Part shown: positions 8,426 to 18,903 of the stretch, piece by piece
How the letters are laid out: each line of letters opens with the position of its first letter
Position numbering within the stretch: position 1 is the stretch's first letter
Assembly: GCA_023382385.1 (NCBI GenBank)
Contig: JAHDVH010000003.1
Location: 362,929 to 426,928 of the forward strand
DNA: 64,000 nt
Direction of reading: 5' to 3'
DNA from: a bacterium
GTDB taxonomy: Bacteria > Electryoneota > RPQS01
Notes under the pieces: model-generated
Databases searched by the model: none
Seen by the model: only the letters and a program-made list of their open reading frames with translations
Told to the model about the DNA's origin: nothing
Translations under genes and position numbers: made by a program

Positions 8426-8734
8426 TTAGTGTCCCGTGGCGCGGTGGTCTCGAATGAAGCGCATGATCTCATCACGTTCGAAAAGAATGACTTTACGTGA
8501 TAAGCGCACACATTTCAAGCGATCTTCACGCACCCAACGCATAATTGTGGTACGATGTACACGGCCGAGCATTTCGGCAGCTTCGGACAGAGTTAGTAGT
8601 CCCTGCGGTCCTTCTCCCGGCGCACGCGGCGCGGTCCCACCGTCGGCCCGGGTCACCTTAGCAACGCGAGTTCGCGGTGCTGTGTTCATGGCTTCTCCTT
8701 TCGCGGCAGTCTTCATTGGTTTTCGAGTACTCAT
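8426..8734 (-). CDS. Small MerR/excisionase-type helix-turn-helix protein
   Basis: 102 residues; residues ~46-95 (LLTLSEAAEMLGRVHRTTIMRWVREDRL...) match the winged helix-turn-helix of BldC/excisionase-like proteins. The ATG at 8734 overlaps the stop of the NapC-type cytochrome gene as ATGA. An internal ATG at 8689 has a better ribosome site (AAAGGAG, 5-base spacing) and still includes the whole HTH, so either start is possible. A DNA-binding gene coupled to a cytochrome gene suggests local control of the electron-transfer operon; the target is unknown. A related small HTH gene lies at 62897. Confidence 0.75.
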   Translation of the reverse strand: MSTRKPMKTAAKGEAMNTAPRTRVAKVTRADGGTAPRAPGEGPQGLLTLSEAAEMLGRVHRTTIMRWVREDRLKCVRLSRKVILFERDEIMRFIRDHRATGH

Positions 8735-10668
8735 TGGGCTGCTCCAAGCGATTCATACCACCGCTTGAATAGTTCTGGGTTATGAGCGGTACCGCTTCCG
8801 TCTTTCTTCAGCAGGTCCGCCAATTGTTGGTATTTTCGATAAGGTTCACTTCCGGCACGGTAAGCTGACATTGCTTTCTGCACGTTGCGTGCAATTTCCT
8901 GTGCATCGGACTTCCACATTTTCAACGTGTCGGCAGTGTTCTCGTCGTGACACGCGATGCAAGACGGCAAAACGTCGCGTGAAACATGAGTCCCGCTTAC
9001 GGCATGGCAGTCCGTACAAACGATTTCGAGGTCCATTTTAAATGACGGCTTCGCGCCCGCGAATTCAGGAACGTTGCCGGCATACACAGCCGCTTGCGTC
9101 GTATGACACGTCTTGCAATCTGTCTTCGCCAGTGCAACGGACTCATGGTGGCAGGCGTTGCACTGGTTGCTCGACATTTGAATCGCGCCGTGACGGTCCG
9201 TCCGTTCCGACACGTGGCAGGCTGTACAGTCACCAGCGCGCGAATGTTTGCTATGGTTAAAGAGCTTGCCGTCATAGGCCACCACAGCGTTGGCCGCGCC
9301 CGGGTGACAGACTGCGCAGGCGTGCCCGGTCGCCGCAGGTGAGCCGGTGATGCGCGCGGTGAGCACGTCCACCAATTCCGGATTGTGCAACGGATTTCCC
9401 CGCCTGTACACATCAATCGCCGCCCGAATCGTGTCTGCTTCCGCAGGACTCAGTGTATGAAGCTTTGCTTCGAGGTCGCGCAAGCCCTGGGCAATCGTCA
9501 CTTCCCAACGCGGCCAGAGTCTGTCGAACTCCGCGTCATGACAAGGCGTGCAGGAGGGCGGCTCAGGCTTGCCGCGAATCGTGTGCACATCCCCTGTGTG
9601 ACAGGACGTGCAGGACATTCCGGCACTTGCCATAGACGACGGAGAAGGCGGAATGCCGGGCAACTCGCCGCGCCAAACTTTTTCGATGGCGTTATCCGGT
9701 TTGCCGTGGCACTGCCCGCAGGTCCGTTCCTGACTGGCAAACGCGACGGCTTCCTTGCCGTGCCTGATTTGAATGTGACAAGCCGTGCATTCCACTTTAC
9801 GATCGGTCACGTGCATCTGATGAACGAATTCGTGATCATCGTAGCGCTCGATGTGAGCGACCTGCGCGTGACAGGAATTGCAGCGTTCGCGCGGGACAAA
9901 ACCGTCGCCTGCAATTTCCGAAACGTGGCAGCTTGAACAATCAATCTTGCGGGCAAGCATCTCGGTATGGTCGTAGCTCGTGTCCGCGGCGGCCGGTCCG
10001 GTCGGGGGATTGTGACAAATCGTGCATGTGGCGAGCGCAGTCACCTGTCCCAGGGAATCCGGCTTGAAGTGGCACAGGAAACACGTGGACTCGTTGACCG
10101 ATATGTGCTCGCCTTGAACGATGTTTGCGTGGCACGATGTGCAGCGCAACTGCCGACCGCGCCGGACATTCTCGAGATGCGGCTTGTGGTCAAACATCAC
10201 ACCCCGAAAACTCTCGGTGCTCTGCAGCAAGCGAGTGTCATGACAACCGGAACGCAGACAGCTCCTGTCATCGATTTCCGCCCAAGGCTTTGAGCGCTTA
10301 TACAGTCCCGTCATATAATTGGTGACCATCGAGATGGCCAAGAACTTCGAGTGAATCGTTCCTTCCAACCCGGGCGGAATATGGCACTCCGTGCAGGTAA
10401 CCATACTATGCGTTGATGTTTCCCACGCATCGAAGTAGGGAATCATCACATGACACGACTTACAGAAGTTCGGCTGCGACGTGACTTTGACAAAGAACAA
10501 CAAAGAAAACAGAATGACCGCGGCAGAGGCAAACAACACCAAGCCGATGCGTCGCGGTCCGAATTCCATCAATCGCTTCCAGCCAACGCCAAAAAGCCAG
10601 AAAGGAAGTTTGATCGTCTCCCAGCAGGCGATGAAGAATTCGTGCAGAAGGAACTTGAACTTGGACAC
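8731..10668 (-). CDS. NapC/NirT-anchored multihaem cytochrome c (17 CXXCH)
   Basis: 645 residues from a GTG start. One membrane segment (~residues 40-60) is followed by CKSCHVM and a CTECH, the layout of NapC/NirT/CymA quinol dehydrogenases, where the first haem uses a Met ligand. Downstream come 15 more CXXCH and one CX4CH (CLRSGCH): 17 standard plus one unusual site. Two stretches without haem sites (~400-440 and the last ~65 residues) look alpha-helical and are similar to each other in style (YRxGxP...NPEL), hinting at an internal duplication. Inferred role: oxidising menaquinol and passing electrons down a built-in haem chain, comparable to CymA or ImcH but much larger. Confidence 0.85.
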   Translation of the reverse strand: MSKFKFLLHEFFIACWETIKLPFWLFGVGWKRLMEFGPRRIGLVLFASAAVILFSLLFFVKVTSQPNFCKSCHVMIPYFDAWETSTHSMVTCTECHIPPGLEGTIHSKFLAISMVTNYMTGLYKRSKPWAEIDDRSCLRSGCHDTRLLQSTESFRGVMFDHKPHLENVRRGRQLRCTSCHANIVQGEHISVNESTCFLCHFKPDSLGQVTALATCTICHNPPTGPAAADTSYDHTEMLARKIDCSSCHVSEIAGDGFVPRERCNSCHAQVAHIERYDDHEFVHQMHVTDRKVECTACHIQIRHGKEAVAFASQERTCGQCHGKPDNAIEKVWRGELPGIPPSPSSMASAGMSCTSCHTGDVHTIRGKPEPPSCTPCHDAEFDRLWPRWEVTIAQGLRDLEAKLHTLSPAEADTIRAAIDVYRRGNPLHNPELVDVLTARITGSPAATGHACAVCHPGAANAVVAYDGKLFNHSKHSRAGDCTACHVSERTDRHGAIQMSSNQCNACHHESVALAKTDCKTCHTTQAAVYAGNVPEFAGAKPSFKMDLEIVCTDCHAVSGTHVSRDVLPSCIACHDENTADTLKMWKSDAQEIARNVQKAMSAYRAGSEPYRKYQQLADLLKKDGSGTAHNPELFKRWYESLGAAQ

Positions 10669-10980
10669 GTCAGCCAGAATTAAGCGGCAGGAAGGCCCGC
10701 CGTCGGTTCAACAGAATTGGACTCACCCTGTAAGGATACGTGGAAGGGGACAGCGAATGTTCAAGCGGACTCTTGAATGAAGGATTCGCAGGCCGGTCTT
10801 TCGGAAGCCTAATGCCCTCCTGAGCTTGCCACGCACCCTGAGACGGATTCACCCTTAAATATCGGAAAGCAATCAAGAGCAGTCAAGCATAAATAATGTG
10901 TTTGTGTCACTTTGTGGCGAAAAAGCCTAACAGGCAGAAGTGCATATCTTCTATATAAACTGCAAATCCGCCTGATTATG
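10669..10980. other. Intergenic leader and promoter region of the NapC-type gene
   Basis: 312 bases holding the leftward promoter candidate at 10858-10886 and a long leader of about 180 bases. A short hairpin at 10921-10936 (GCCT/AGGC with five T on the minus strand) may weakly terminate the upstream operon. Confidence 0.5.
10858..10886 (-). promoter_or_regulatory. Promoter candidate TTGACT-N17-GATATT for the NapC-type cytochrome operon
   Basis: -35 box at 10881-10886 and -10 box at 10858-10863, spaced 17 bases, reading toward the GTG at 10668. Confidence 0.5.
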
Positions 10981-11955
10981 TCAACTTTTTGAGGAGGCAA
11001 TGTGTCTTTGCGATGATAATTTCTGAGGCGGAATCAGCGCAAAGCACACCAGTGTGAAGTAAACGGTATCTAAGACGTGTTCGAAGTAGTGGGAGGCCAG
11101 AAGGTAGGGAATTGGGAGCGAGTCGGAGGCGAAAGCGGGTTGCTGAGCAAGGGTCTGGAGACCGGCTTGCAGCGGAAGAATAGTCTGATAGGCAAGGAGC
11201 GGGAGCGCCAAGCCGAGCAGGCCGAGCACCAACCTGCGAACCGCAGCAGGCAGCTGCGCGTCTGCGGGAAACTCGGTAGCCAACCAGAATGCGGCAGGAA
11301 TCGGAAAGAAAGTAAGCGGGAACGTTGCCAGTTCCCGCACGCTGTGAGCGAGATAGCGAGGATCGGTCAGAGCATGAAAGACAAGGCGGGCATCGTTTGT
11401 GAAGAACACTGCGAGTGCCATCGTCACGCCAAACGCGTATAGAAGCTTCCCTGTTATGCGCGGGCGCCAAACCACTTTCCGATGAGTCATCCATTTGGCC
11501 GCGAGAATGAACAACGGAGTGAGCACAAACAGCGAGAGCGTGCTTGGCAGATGCAGGAGAAAAGAGCCGCCCGACTCATTGCGCGACACGCTTTGTTTTC
11601 CTTGAAGGATGAAAGCCCAAGTATCCGTTGCTCCGAAGTGCCAGAGGCTGCCAAGCAGACTTACAGCAAGGAGTGCTCCGGCGGCAGCACTCCAGCCGAG
11701 TCTGGCTTTACGATTACTGACTGCATCTTCTGCAAAGGTGGAGTGCCAGACCGCAAAGATGAATGCAATGATCGTCAGCGAGGGGACGTGGCCAAGGAAG
11801 TGCGACGCGTAAAGCGTTGTCTCCAGCAGAGTGAGTGTGCCGCCTTCGTGAACGACGGTATTCCACAGCCACCACTTACCATGATAGAACGCGAGGTAAA
11901 TGTAGGACAGGACGTAGACGGCCGCCGGAACGGCCAGCAACCGCCTACTGTTCAA
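10981..11955 (-). CDS. Multi-pass membrane protein of unknown function
   Basis: About 324 residues with roughly eight hydrophobic segments. No family is recognised. The frame runs on to a GTG at 12060, but that would overlap threonine aldolase by 116 bases; a TTG at 11955, overlapping by 11 bases, places the start just before the first hydrophobic segment ([21 protein letters not shown]). The start is therefore uncertain and not ATG. It follows ltaE directly and may be cotranscribed with metH and ltaE. Conserved-looking His and Trp residues ([23 protein letters not shown]) sit at membrane edges and could bind a cofactor, but this is only a visual impression. Confidence 0.6.
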   Translation of the reverse strand: MNSRRLLAVPAAVYVLSYIYLAFYHGKWWLWNTVVHEGGTLTLLETTLYASHFLGHVPSLTIIAFIFAVWHSTFAEDAVSNRKARLGWSAAAGALLAVSLLGSLWHFGATDTWAFILQGKQSVSRNESGGSFLLHLPSTLSLFVLTPLFILAAKWMTHRKVVWRPRITGKLLYAFGVTMALAVFFTNDARLVFHALTDPRYLAHSVRELATFPLTFFPIPAAFWLATEFPADAQLPAAVRRLVLGLLGLALPLLAYQTILPLQAGLQTLAQQPAFASDSLPIPYLLASHYFEHVLDTVYFTLVCFALIPPQKLSSQRHIASSKS

Positions 11956-12973
11956 TCGCTTTGAGAATGAGACGTGCGGCGGTTTCACAGTCAGCTGGTC
12001 TGACGTCGCGGTGTGTGACGAGCCTGATCGTACGCGGACCAAATGCAAAGAAGGAGACACCCAAGCGCTCCGCTCTGCTTACCAAGGTCTCGGCATCCCG
12101 TGCTTCCGGGTTCAAATCAAAAATGACGATGTTTGTCTGCACGCTGTTCATATCCAATGAGACGAGCGGCGAACTGCTCAACGTTTCGGCGAGTTTGCGC
12201 GCGTTGTGATGGTCATTGTGTAGCTGTTCAAGATGGTTGTCGAGCGCATACATGCAGGCCGCTGCCAGAATACCGGTTTGCCGCATCGCTCCGCCAAGCA
12301 TTCGGCGATAGCGGATCGCTCGATTGATGATGTCGCGCGACCCAGCGAGCATCGAGCCGGCGGGGCAGCCGAGTCCTTTAGAGAAAGCAACGGAAACGAG
12401 GTCAAAGGGCTCGGCGAGTTGTGCGAACTCCCTGCCTGTGGCGAGTGCGGCATTCCAGAGGCGGGCGCCGTCGCAGTATGAGAATACGTTGCGCTCGCGT
12501 GCCGCTTGACCAATACGTAAAGCCTCATCCAGCGGAAAAATCACACCGCCCGCCCGGTTATGTGTGTTCTCGACGGCGACCAGCGTCGTCGGCGGATGGA
12601 CGATGTGACCGGGGGCTTTGTAGGCTGACACAAACTCTTCTGCGGTGAACATCCCGCCGCTCCCGATTTCCGTGAATTGCACACCAGAATTTGCCGCAGC
12701 CGCACCAGTCTCATGAATGACGACATGCGACTCTTTGCTGACGATCACGTCATCGCCGGGGCGGGTCAACGTGCGAATCGCGCATTGATTTGCCATCGTT
12801 CCCGTCGGAAAGAATAGCGAGGCTTCCTTGCCCAGCAGGTCGGCAACTCGCTCCTGCAGGAGATTGACCGTCGGGTCCTCACCGAACTGGTCATCGCCGA
12901 CTTCGGCTCCGGCCATTGCTGAGCGCATTCCTGCAGTAGGTTTCGTGATAGTGTCTGAACGAAGATCAATCAT
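11945..12973 (-). CDS. ltaE: Low-specificity L-threonine aldolase
   Basis: 342 residues, the usual length. PLP-dependent enzyme of the beta-eliminating lyase family that splits L-threonine/allo-threonine to glycine and acetaldehyde. Visible marks: N-terminal [33 protein letters not shown], and the PLP lysine in [14 protein letters not shown] (~residue 199). It starts 23 bases after metH ends. Threonine aldolase makes glycine, and with MetH ties into one-carbon/folate metabolism, which may explain the pairing. Confidence 0.93.
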   Translation of the reverse strand: MIDLRSDTITKPTAGMRSAMAGAEVGDDQFGEDPTVNLLQERVADLLGKEASLFFPTGTMANQCAIRTLTRPGDDVIVSKESHVVIHETGAAAANSGVQFTEIGSGGMFTAEEFVSAYKAPGHIVHPPTTLVAVENTHNRAGGVIFPLDEALRIGQAARERNVFSYCDGARLWNAALATGREFAQLAEPFDLVSVAFSKGLGCPAGSMLAGSRDIINRAIRYRRMLGGAMRQTGILAAACMYALDNHLEQLHNDHHNARKLAETLSSSPLVSLDMNSVQTNIVIFDLNPEARDAETLVSRAERLGVSFFAFGPRTIRLVTHRDVRPADCETAARLILKAIEQ

Positions 12974-12996
12974 ATGTAAACCGTTCCGGTTTCGAG

Positions 12997-15900
12997 TTAG
13001 TCTTGATTTGCCGCGAGCAAGCGTTTCGCATCGGAGAAAGCGATACCCTTGCGGCGGGCGTAGTCTTCCACCTGATCATCGGCGATTTTGCCGACGCCGA
13101 AGTATTTGGAATCGGGATGCCAGAAGTAGAATCCGGATACCGACGAAGCGGGCAGCATCGCAAAACTCTCGGTGAGCGTCATGCCAATCTGATTCTCTGC
13201 CTGCAAGAGGTCAAACAGGACGCGCTTTTCTGAATGTTCAGGACACGCGGGGTAGCCGGGTGCGGGGCGTATTCCCTGATAACGCTCTTTGATCAAGTCT
13301 TCATTGGAGAGAGATTCGTCTGCAGCATAACCCCAGAACTCCCGTCGGACGCGTTCGTGCAGATGCTCGGCGAAAGCTTCGGCCAAGCGGTCGGCCAGTG
13401 CCTTCATCATGATCGCGTGGTAGTCGTCATGTTTGCTTTCATACTCGCTGACCAGCGCATCCAAGCCGATTCCTGCGGTTACTGCAAAGGCACCCACGTA
13501 ATCCGCCACGCCGGATTCTTTCGGCGCGACGAAGTCGGCAAGCGACAGGTTTGGAGAGCCTGAGTCTTTCTTCATCTGCTGACGAAGCATGTGAAAAGTC
13601 TTCAGAACTTTTCCGCGCTGTTCGTCCGAGTAGACTTCAATCGAGTCGCCGATGCTATTGGCGGGGAACAGCCCGAATACCGCGTGCGCAGTTAACAGTC
13701 TGTTCCTGAGGATATCCTGCAAGAGTCTTTGGGCGTCCTCAAACAGCGAGCGAGCACTTTGGCCAACTACTGAGTCCGTGAGGATTGCCGGATAGCGGCC
13801 CGCAAGCTCCCAAGCTTGAAACAGCGGAGTCCAATCGATACGTTCAATCAGAGTCTCAATCGGGTAGTCGCGTAATACGGTTACTCCGAGATTCCGTGGA
13901 ACGGGTGGAGCGGCGAACTGCAAACGGGCGCGATTGGCGCGCGCTTCGTCGAGTGTGGCAAGCTTCAGTGTGCCGGTCTGCTGCGCCCGAATCACTCGCA
14001 CCTTCTCGTAGTCGGCGGAAATCTCTTTGACAAACTCCTCGCGCAGCTGCTTGCTAATCAGACTTGTTGCGACTCCCACCGCTCGGGAAGCGTCCAGCAC
14101 GTGAACCGTCGGGCCACTGTAGTTCGGACTGATCTTGACGGCAGTGTGCACGCGAGAGGTCGTGGCTCCGCCGATCATTAGTGGCATGTGCATGCCGCGT
14201 CTTTGCATTTCCGATGCGACAAATGACATCTCTTCGAGCGAGGGAGTGATCAGTCCACTTAAACCGATGACGTCAACCTGCTCTCTTTCGGCTCGGTCGA
14301 GGATTGTTGCGCAGGGAACCATCACACCGAGATCAATTACCTCAAATCCGTTGCATTGCAGGACGACGCCGACAATATTCTTGCCGATATCATGCACGTC
14401 CCCTTTGACGGTCGCGAGCAGAATACGACCCTTGCTGCTGCTGTCACCGGCTTTCTTCGAGGCTTCAATGTATGGGATCAGGTGCGCGACAGCTTTCTTC
14501 ATGACTCTGGCGCTCTTGACGACTTGCGGGAGAAACATCTTCCCCGCTCCGAACAGATCTCCGACTCTGTTCATTCCGGCCATCAGCGGCCCCTCGATGA
14601 CTTCGATAGGTTCCGCAAACTGCAGACGGGCTTCTTCGGTGTCCTCGACAATGTAGTCGTCAATTCCTTCAACAAGGGCGTGTGTCAAGCGCTCCTGCGC
14701 AGTGTGCTTGCGCCACCCCAGCTCGGCCGTCCTTGATTTTCCCTTTCCCTTGACCGTCGCCGCAAATTCGAGCATCCGGTCTGTTGCATCAGGGCGGCGG
14801 TTGAGCACAATGTCCTCAACACGCTCCAGCAGCTCCGGCTCAATATCGTCATAGATGGGGAGTGCGCCGGCATTCACAATCGCCATGTCCATTCCCGCGT
14901 GAATCGCGTGATAGAGGAACACGGCATGAATCGCTTCCCGCACGGGATTGTTGCCGCGAAACGAGAACGAGACATTGCTCAAACCGCCGCTGATTCTTAC
15001 GTGCGGCAGCTTCGCCTTTATTTGACGCGTCGCCTCAAAGAACTGCACGGCGTAGTCGTTATGCTGCTCGATGCCTGTGGCAATCGCGAACACATTCGGG
15101 TCAATGACGATGTCCTGCGGCGCGAAACCTGCACGCTCCGTCAGCAGGCGGTAGGCGCGCTCGGCAATCGCCACTCTTCGCTCGACTGTGTCCGCCTGAC
15201 CGTCTTCATCGAAGCACATGACGATGACCGCCGCTCCGTAACGGCGGCAAAGCTTCGCCTGTCTGAGAAACTCCGCTTCGCCCTCTTTCAGGCTGATAGA
15301 ATTGACGACAGGTTTGCCCTGAATGCACTTTAGCCCCGCTTCAATGACCGACCATTTGGACGAATCGATCATGAACGGCACCCGCGCAATCGAAGGCTCG
15401 GTCGCAATCAGATTCAGAAAACGAGTCATGGCCGCTTCGGAGTCGAGTAGCGCCTCGTCCATATTGATGTCAATGACTTGCGCACCACTCTCAACCTGCT
15501 GCCTTGCCACTTCAATGGCTGCCTCAAAGTCGCCACTCAGGATTAGTTTTGCGAAGCGAGCAGAGCCTGTCACATTGGTGCGTTCCCCGACATTTACGAA
15601 GCCGCTTTCTTCGCCTATCGTCAGCGGTTCGAGTCCGGAGAGTCTTAATCGGGCGGGCTGCTGTGCCACGCTACGACGGGGATGTTTCTTCACCGCGCTG
15701 GCAATCGCCGCGATATGTTCGGGTTCCGTGCCGCAGCACCCCCCTGCGATATTCAGGAGTCCTGCTTCAGCGTAGCCGCCCATGACTTTCGCCATACGCC
15801 CGGGCGTATCATCATATTCTCCGAATTCGTTGGGCAACCCCGCGTTCGGATGCAAACTCACATAGCAATCCGCGATGCGAGAAAGCTCCTGCAAGTAGGG

Positions 15901-16680
15901 CAAGAGCGTCTCCGCTCCGAGGGCGCAGTTCAACCCTACTGCAAAGGGTTTGGCGTGGGCAACTGAATTCCAAAACGCTTCGGTGGTCTGACCGGAGAGC
16001 GTGCGACCGCTGGCATCGGTAATCGTTCCTGAGACAATCAGAGGAATGCGTTCACCGCGTTCGTCAAACAATTTTTCGATGGCGAAGATCGCAGCTTTCG
16101 CGTTCAATGTGTCAAAAGACGTCTCAACCAATAACAGGTCCGCTCCGCCGTCATATAACCCGCGCGCGCAAGCAAGATAGACTTCGACCATTTGGTCGAA
16201 GTTCAAGTCACGGTATCCCGGATCATTGACGTTTGGAGAAAGGGACAGCGTCTTATTGGTCGGACCGATGCTTCCGGCAATAAATCGCGGACGACTCGGG
16301 TCTAATTCTTCATATTTGTCGGCCACGTCACGGGCGATGCGAGCCGCAGCGAAGTTGATTTCCTCGGAGAGTTCCTCAAGTCCGTAGTCCGCCAATGAAG
16401 GAGAATTTGCCGTGAAGCTATTCGTCGAAACAATGTCTGCATCGGCATCAAAATACAGCCCGTGAAGCCGTTTAATCAAATCCGGCTTGGTTAACGACAG
16501 GAGATCATTACAACCCTTCAAATCTCGGGTCCACTCTGCGAATCGAGCGGCGCGGTAGTCGGACTCGGTCAAGCCTTGCCGCTGAATCAGCGTTCCCATC
16601 GCTCCATCGAGCACAAGTATCCTCTCGGACGCTATCCTCTGAAGCGCATCTATCCGGGTCTTGCGAGTCCAGTTAGCCAT
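12997..16680 (-). CDS. metH: Cobalamin-dependent methionine synthase
   Basis: 1227 residues from the ATG at 16680; a longer frame to 16752 begins with TTG and adds only non-conserved residues. Domains in order: homocysteine S-methyltransferase (~1-325, with the [11 protein letters not shown] zinc cysteines), pterin-binding domain (~345-620), B12 cap and Rossmann module (~640-880, with DVHDIGKN giving the lower-ligand His), and AdoMet reactivation domain (~890-1220, [12 protein letters not shown]). It transfers methyl from 5-methyl-THF to homocysteine through B12. It is full length, with no separate reactivation protein needed. No cobalamin riboswitch is recognisable in the short leader. Confidence 0.96.
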   Translation of the reverse strand: MANWTRKTRIDALQRIASERILVLDGAMGTLIQRQGLTESDYRAARFAEWTRDLKGCNDLLSLTKPDLIKRLHGLYFDADADIVSTNSFTANSPSLADYGLEELSEEINFAAARIARDVADKYEELDPSRPRFIAGSIGPTNKTLSLSPNVNDPGYRDLNFDQMVEVYLACARGLYDGGADLLLVETSFDTLNAKAAIFAIEKLFDERGERIPLIVSGTITDASGRTLSGQTTEAFWNSVAHAKPFAVGLNCALGAETLLPYLQELSRIADCYVSLHPNAGLPNEFGEYDDTPGRMAKVMGGYAEAGLLNIAGGCCGTEPEHIAAIASAVKKHPRRSVAQQPARLRLSGLEPLTIGEESGFVNVGERTNVTGSARFAKLILSGDFEAAIEVARQQVESGAQVIDINMDEALLDSEAAMTRFLNLIATEPSIARVPFMIDSSKWSVIEAGLKCIQGKPVVNSISLKEGEAEFLRQAKLCRRYGAAVIVMCFDEDGQADTVERRVAIAERAYRLLTERAGFAPQDIVIDPNVFAIATGIEQHNDYAVQFFEATRQIKAKLPHVRISGGLSNVSFSFRGNNPVREAIHAVFLYHAIHAGMDMAIVNAGALPIYDDIEPELLERVEDIVLNRRPDATDRMLEFAATVKGKGKSRTAELGWRKHTAQERLTHALVEGIDDYIVEDTEEARLQFAEPIEVIEGPLMAGMNRVGDLFGAGKMFLPQVVKSARVMKKAVAHLIPYIEASKKAGDSSSKGRILLATVKGDVHDIGKNIVGVVLQCNGFEVIDLGVMVPCATILDRAEREQVDVIGLSGLITPSLEEMSFVASEMQRRGMHMPLMIGGATTSRVHTAVKISPNYSGPTVHVLDASRAVGVATSLISKQLREEFVKEISADYEKVRVIRAQQTGTLKLATLDEARANRARLQFAAPPVPRNLGVTVLRDYPIETLIERIDWTPLFQAWELAGRYPAILTDSVVGQSARSLFEDAQRLLQDILRNRLLTAHAVFGLFPANSIGDSIEVYSDEQRGKVLKTFHMLRQQMKKDSGSPNLSLADFVAPKESGVADYVGAFAVTAGIGLDALVSEYESKHDDYHAIMMKALADRLAEAFAEHLHERVRREFWGYAADESLSNEDLIKERYQGIRPAPGYPACPEHSEKRVLFDLLQAENQIGMTLTESFAMLPASSVSGFYFWHPDSKYFGVGKIADDQVEDYARRKGIAFSDAKRLLAANQD

Positions 16681-16806
16681 GGTAGCGAAATCGTATCCTT
16701 CGGTTTGACAAGAGGTTAAGAAAATTAGGTCGCGGCAGGACTTCTGAGACAACAGAAGCAGTAATTATACGAAATCCTCACTCGTCTTGCATACCCACAA
16801 AAGAAA

Positions 16807-16841
16807 GCCCCCATCCGGTATGGGTAACCGGACAGGGGCTC
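16807..16841 (-). terminator. Terminator after the sorted secreted protein gene
   Basis: On the minus strand AGCCCC-TG-TCCGGT pairs with ACCGGA-TG-GGGGCT around a 7-base loop, followed by TTCTTTT. It separates this gene from metH. Confidence 0.85.
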
Positions 16842-16860
16842 TTGCCTGAGGGAGCAAGAC

Positions 16861-18768
16861 TTATTTGAGGAGCAACATCCGGTTCACGAGGCTCTGCTCG
16901 TTCACTGTAATGCGATACATGTACATTCCTGACGGCAGGCTTGCGGCATTCCAGGTGGTGACGTACGAACCTGCGCTCAGGTTATCGTTCACCAGCGTGG
17001 CCACCTGACGACCCAGCACGTCAAAGACTGTCAGAGTTACCAGACCGGAGACCGGAGTCGAGAATTCGATGGTCGTAGTCGGGTTGAACGGGTTAGGATA
17101 GTTTGTTGCGACCAAGTGCGAGACCGGAATCATAGACGGATTCGGGCTAACAGACATGCCTTCGAGAGGATCGAGCCCTTCCGTGTCGCCGGGCATCCGA
17201 TAGAATTGGCCATCCACTTCATAAACCACAACCCACCGAGCCTCAAGGTTATTGATCGGGCAGGGAACCATGCCACCGACCACTTCAACATTCTGGCCGA
17301 GCGTTGGAATCACTGGATTGCTGAGATCGAAGTTTTCGCCAAAGTCGATAACGTAGTCAGCTGAGCCATTCATGTCGCGGTCGATACCAAGGAACACCGA
17401 GCCGAAAACATTGATGTCCACAACCTGTCCGGAAATTTCGACCCACGTCAGCGGATCCGAGCAACCGAAGCCTTCCGAACGGCCGCCGCCATCTCCACCA
17501 TGCTCACCGTCACGTCCACCACGCGGCTCCCACCACAGTTCACCGTTCAGGAAGTGAACGTGAACAATCGGGGCCTCGCCGTGCGACATCAGCGCACCGA
17601 CGATTGTCACTTCATCGCCATCCGCCGGACGCTCAGCGCCGCTGGGCGGAGTATACCACGGAGGACCAAAATTCAGACGGTAGTCAATCGCGCCGTCGGC
17701 ATCGACATCCAGCGCATAGAAGGTGCGATCCGGATAGAGCGGGTCTGGCGTAATAATTGAAACCGTACCGGCCAGCTCGACAATTTCAAAGTGATGCCCG
17801 CCACCGCCACCGCCGCCATGCTCGCCGGAATCGGCTGCAACAAGCGTCAGCGTAACAAACGTGGTCTGGGCTTCAGAAATCTCGATGACTTCGCTGGCAA
17901 AGCCGACGCCGCGCTTGGAGGCATTGACGTTGTAGATACCTACAGGCAGGGTGTTCACGAGCAAGTTACCTTCCGCATCGGTCAAACCGACGAAATGCTG
18001 CGGGCGCGGTCCGCCGTGGTCACGAATAAACGAGACGCGCACGCGGGCCTCCTCAACAGGACTCGTCACTCCGAGAGAATCGGTAACCACGACATCGACA
18101 GACAGGCTGCCGGTGATGATGTTTGCGCCATGACCCGTCAACGGGATAATAACGATGTCACGCACGGGATCATTCGAGGTCACCGTCAGCGTCCCTTCAT
18201 ACAATTGAATATCCGTCGGTGTGAATGTCACCAGCACTTCCGTGCCGTTGTTCATCGGATCGGCGGTCAGCGTGAATTCCGCTGGTGAGTTCAAGGCGAA
18301 CGCTGCGCCCGAAACACTTAGGGACACGTTCAGGTCCGCCGTGCCGCGATTCTCGACGCGGACAATGCGCGTAAAGGTCGTCCCGATACCGACAGGGCCA
18401 AAGAACACATGTTCCGGCATCAGGAAGATGCGCGGGGCGGGTTCAAAGACAGGCAGCGTTAGCGTGACTTCCGCCAACTGCCCCGGCAGAACTTCGACAT
18501 CCGCTCGCACCGGCGGAATACCCGGAATACCGGCGGTCACAGAATAACCGATGGCAGGAATGGCCGGGAAGAAGATCTGACCTTCGAGGTTCGTGATGCC
18601 GTCAAAGTGTGGGCGCTGGTGTCCCTGACCGTAGCCAAGCACATTGACCATAGCGCCTACGACGGGAGCATCGCCCGCCAGAACTGTTACTCGCAGGTCG
18701 CCCGTCTGGGCAAATGCCATTGAAATGCCGAGCAGGGTTGCGAGGGTGAGAAGGAATAGCTTTTTCAT
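16861..18768 (-). CDS. Secreted multidomain protein with C-terminal sorting domain
   Basis: 635 residues from the ATG at 18768, preceded by GGAG and starting a clear signal peptide (MKKLFLLTLATLLGISMAFA); the longer frame to 18852 is rejected. Parts in order: carboxypeptidase-regulatory-like beta domain (~22-110), ASH/HYDIN-type Ig domain (~115-215), a second regulatory-like domain (~220-310), a His/Gly-rich linker, two OB-like DUF5666-type modules (~325-530), then a T9SS type A / FlgD-Ig-like C-terminal domain (NYPNPFNPTTTIEF...SGMYMYRI). Likely an exported surface or released structural protein. It has a sigma-54-type promoter and lies next to a sigma-54 activator operon. Confidence 0.82.
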   Translation of the reverse strand: MKKLFLLTLATLLGISMAFAQTGDLRVTVLAGDAPVVGAMVNVLGYGQGHQRPHFDGITNLEGQIFFPAIPAIGYSVTAGIPGIPPVRADVEVLPGQLAEVTLTLPVFEPAPRIFLMPEHVFFGPVGIGTTFTRIVRVENRGTADLNVSLSVSGAAFALNSPAEFTLTADPMNNGTEVLVTFTPTDIQLYEGTLTVTSNDPVRDIVIIPLTGHGANIITGSLSVDVVVTDSLGVTSPVEEARVRVSFIRDHGGPRPQHFVGLTDAEGNLLVNTLPVGIYNVNASKRGVGFASEVIEISEAQTTFVTLTLVAADSGEHGGGGGGGHHFEIVELAGTVSIITPDPLYPDRTFYALDVDADGAIDYRLNFGPPWYTPPSGAERPADGDEVTIVGALMSHGEAPIVHVHFLNGELWWEPRGGRDGEHGGDGGGRSEGFGCSDPLTWVEISGQVVDINVFGSVFLGIDRDMNGSADYVIDFGENFDLSNPVIPTLGQNVEVVGGMVPCPINNLEARWVVVYEVDGQFYRMPGDTEGLDPLEGMSVSPNPSMIPVSHLVATNYPNPFNPTTTIEFSTPVSGLVTLTVFDVLGRQVATLVNDNLSAGSYVTTWNAASLPSGMYMYRITVNEQSLVNRMLLLK

Positions 18769-18835
18769 AATTTTCTCCAGATACCGAATAAAGTGTGAAA
18801 CTGGGTTACTGTTACTGCTTTCTGCGCTATATAAT

Positions 18836-18853
18836 GGCAAGACCCGTTCCACT
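18836..18853 (-). promoter_or_regulatory. Sigma-54 (-24/-12) promoter candidate
   Basis: The minus strand reads TGGAACGGGTCTTGCC: GG and GC exactly ten bases apart, close to the TGGCACG-N4-TTGCW consensus. It lies about 70 bases before the ATG at 18768. Confidence 0.65.
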
Positions 18854-18903
18854 TCTTAATTTATGTATTTTAAAATATTTTCAAGGAAAATCTACCTCGG
18901 AAC

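Noticed and set aside
16681-16752. Longer MetH start at TTG 16752
   Set aside because: The ATG at 16680 gives the usual 1227-residue MetH and the extra residues match nothing.
16681-16806. Cobalamin riboswitch upstream of metH
   Set aside because: The leader is under 130 bases and I cannot find the B12-box or the long paired core.
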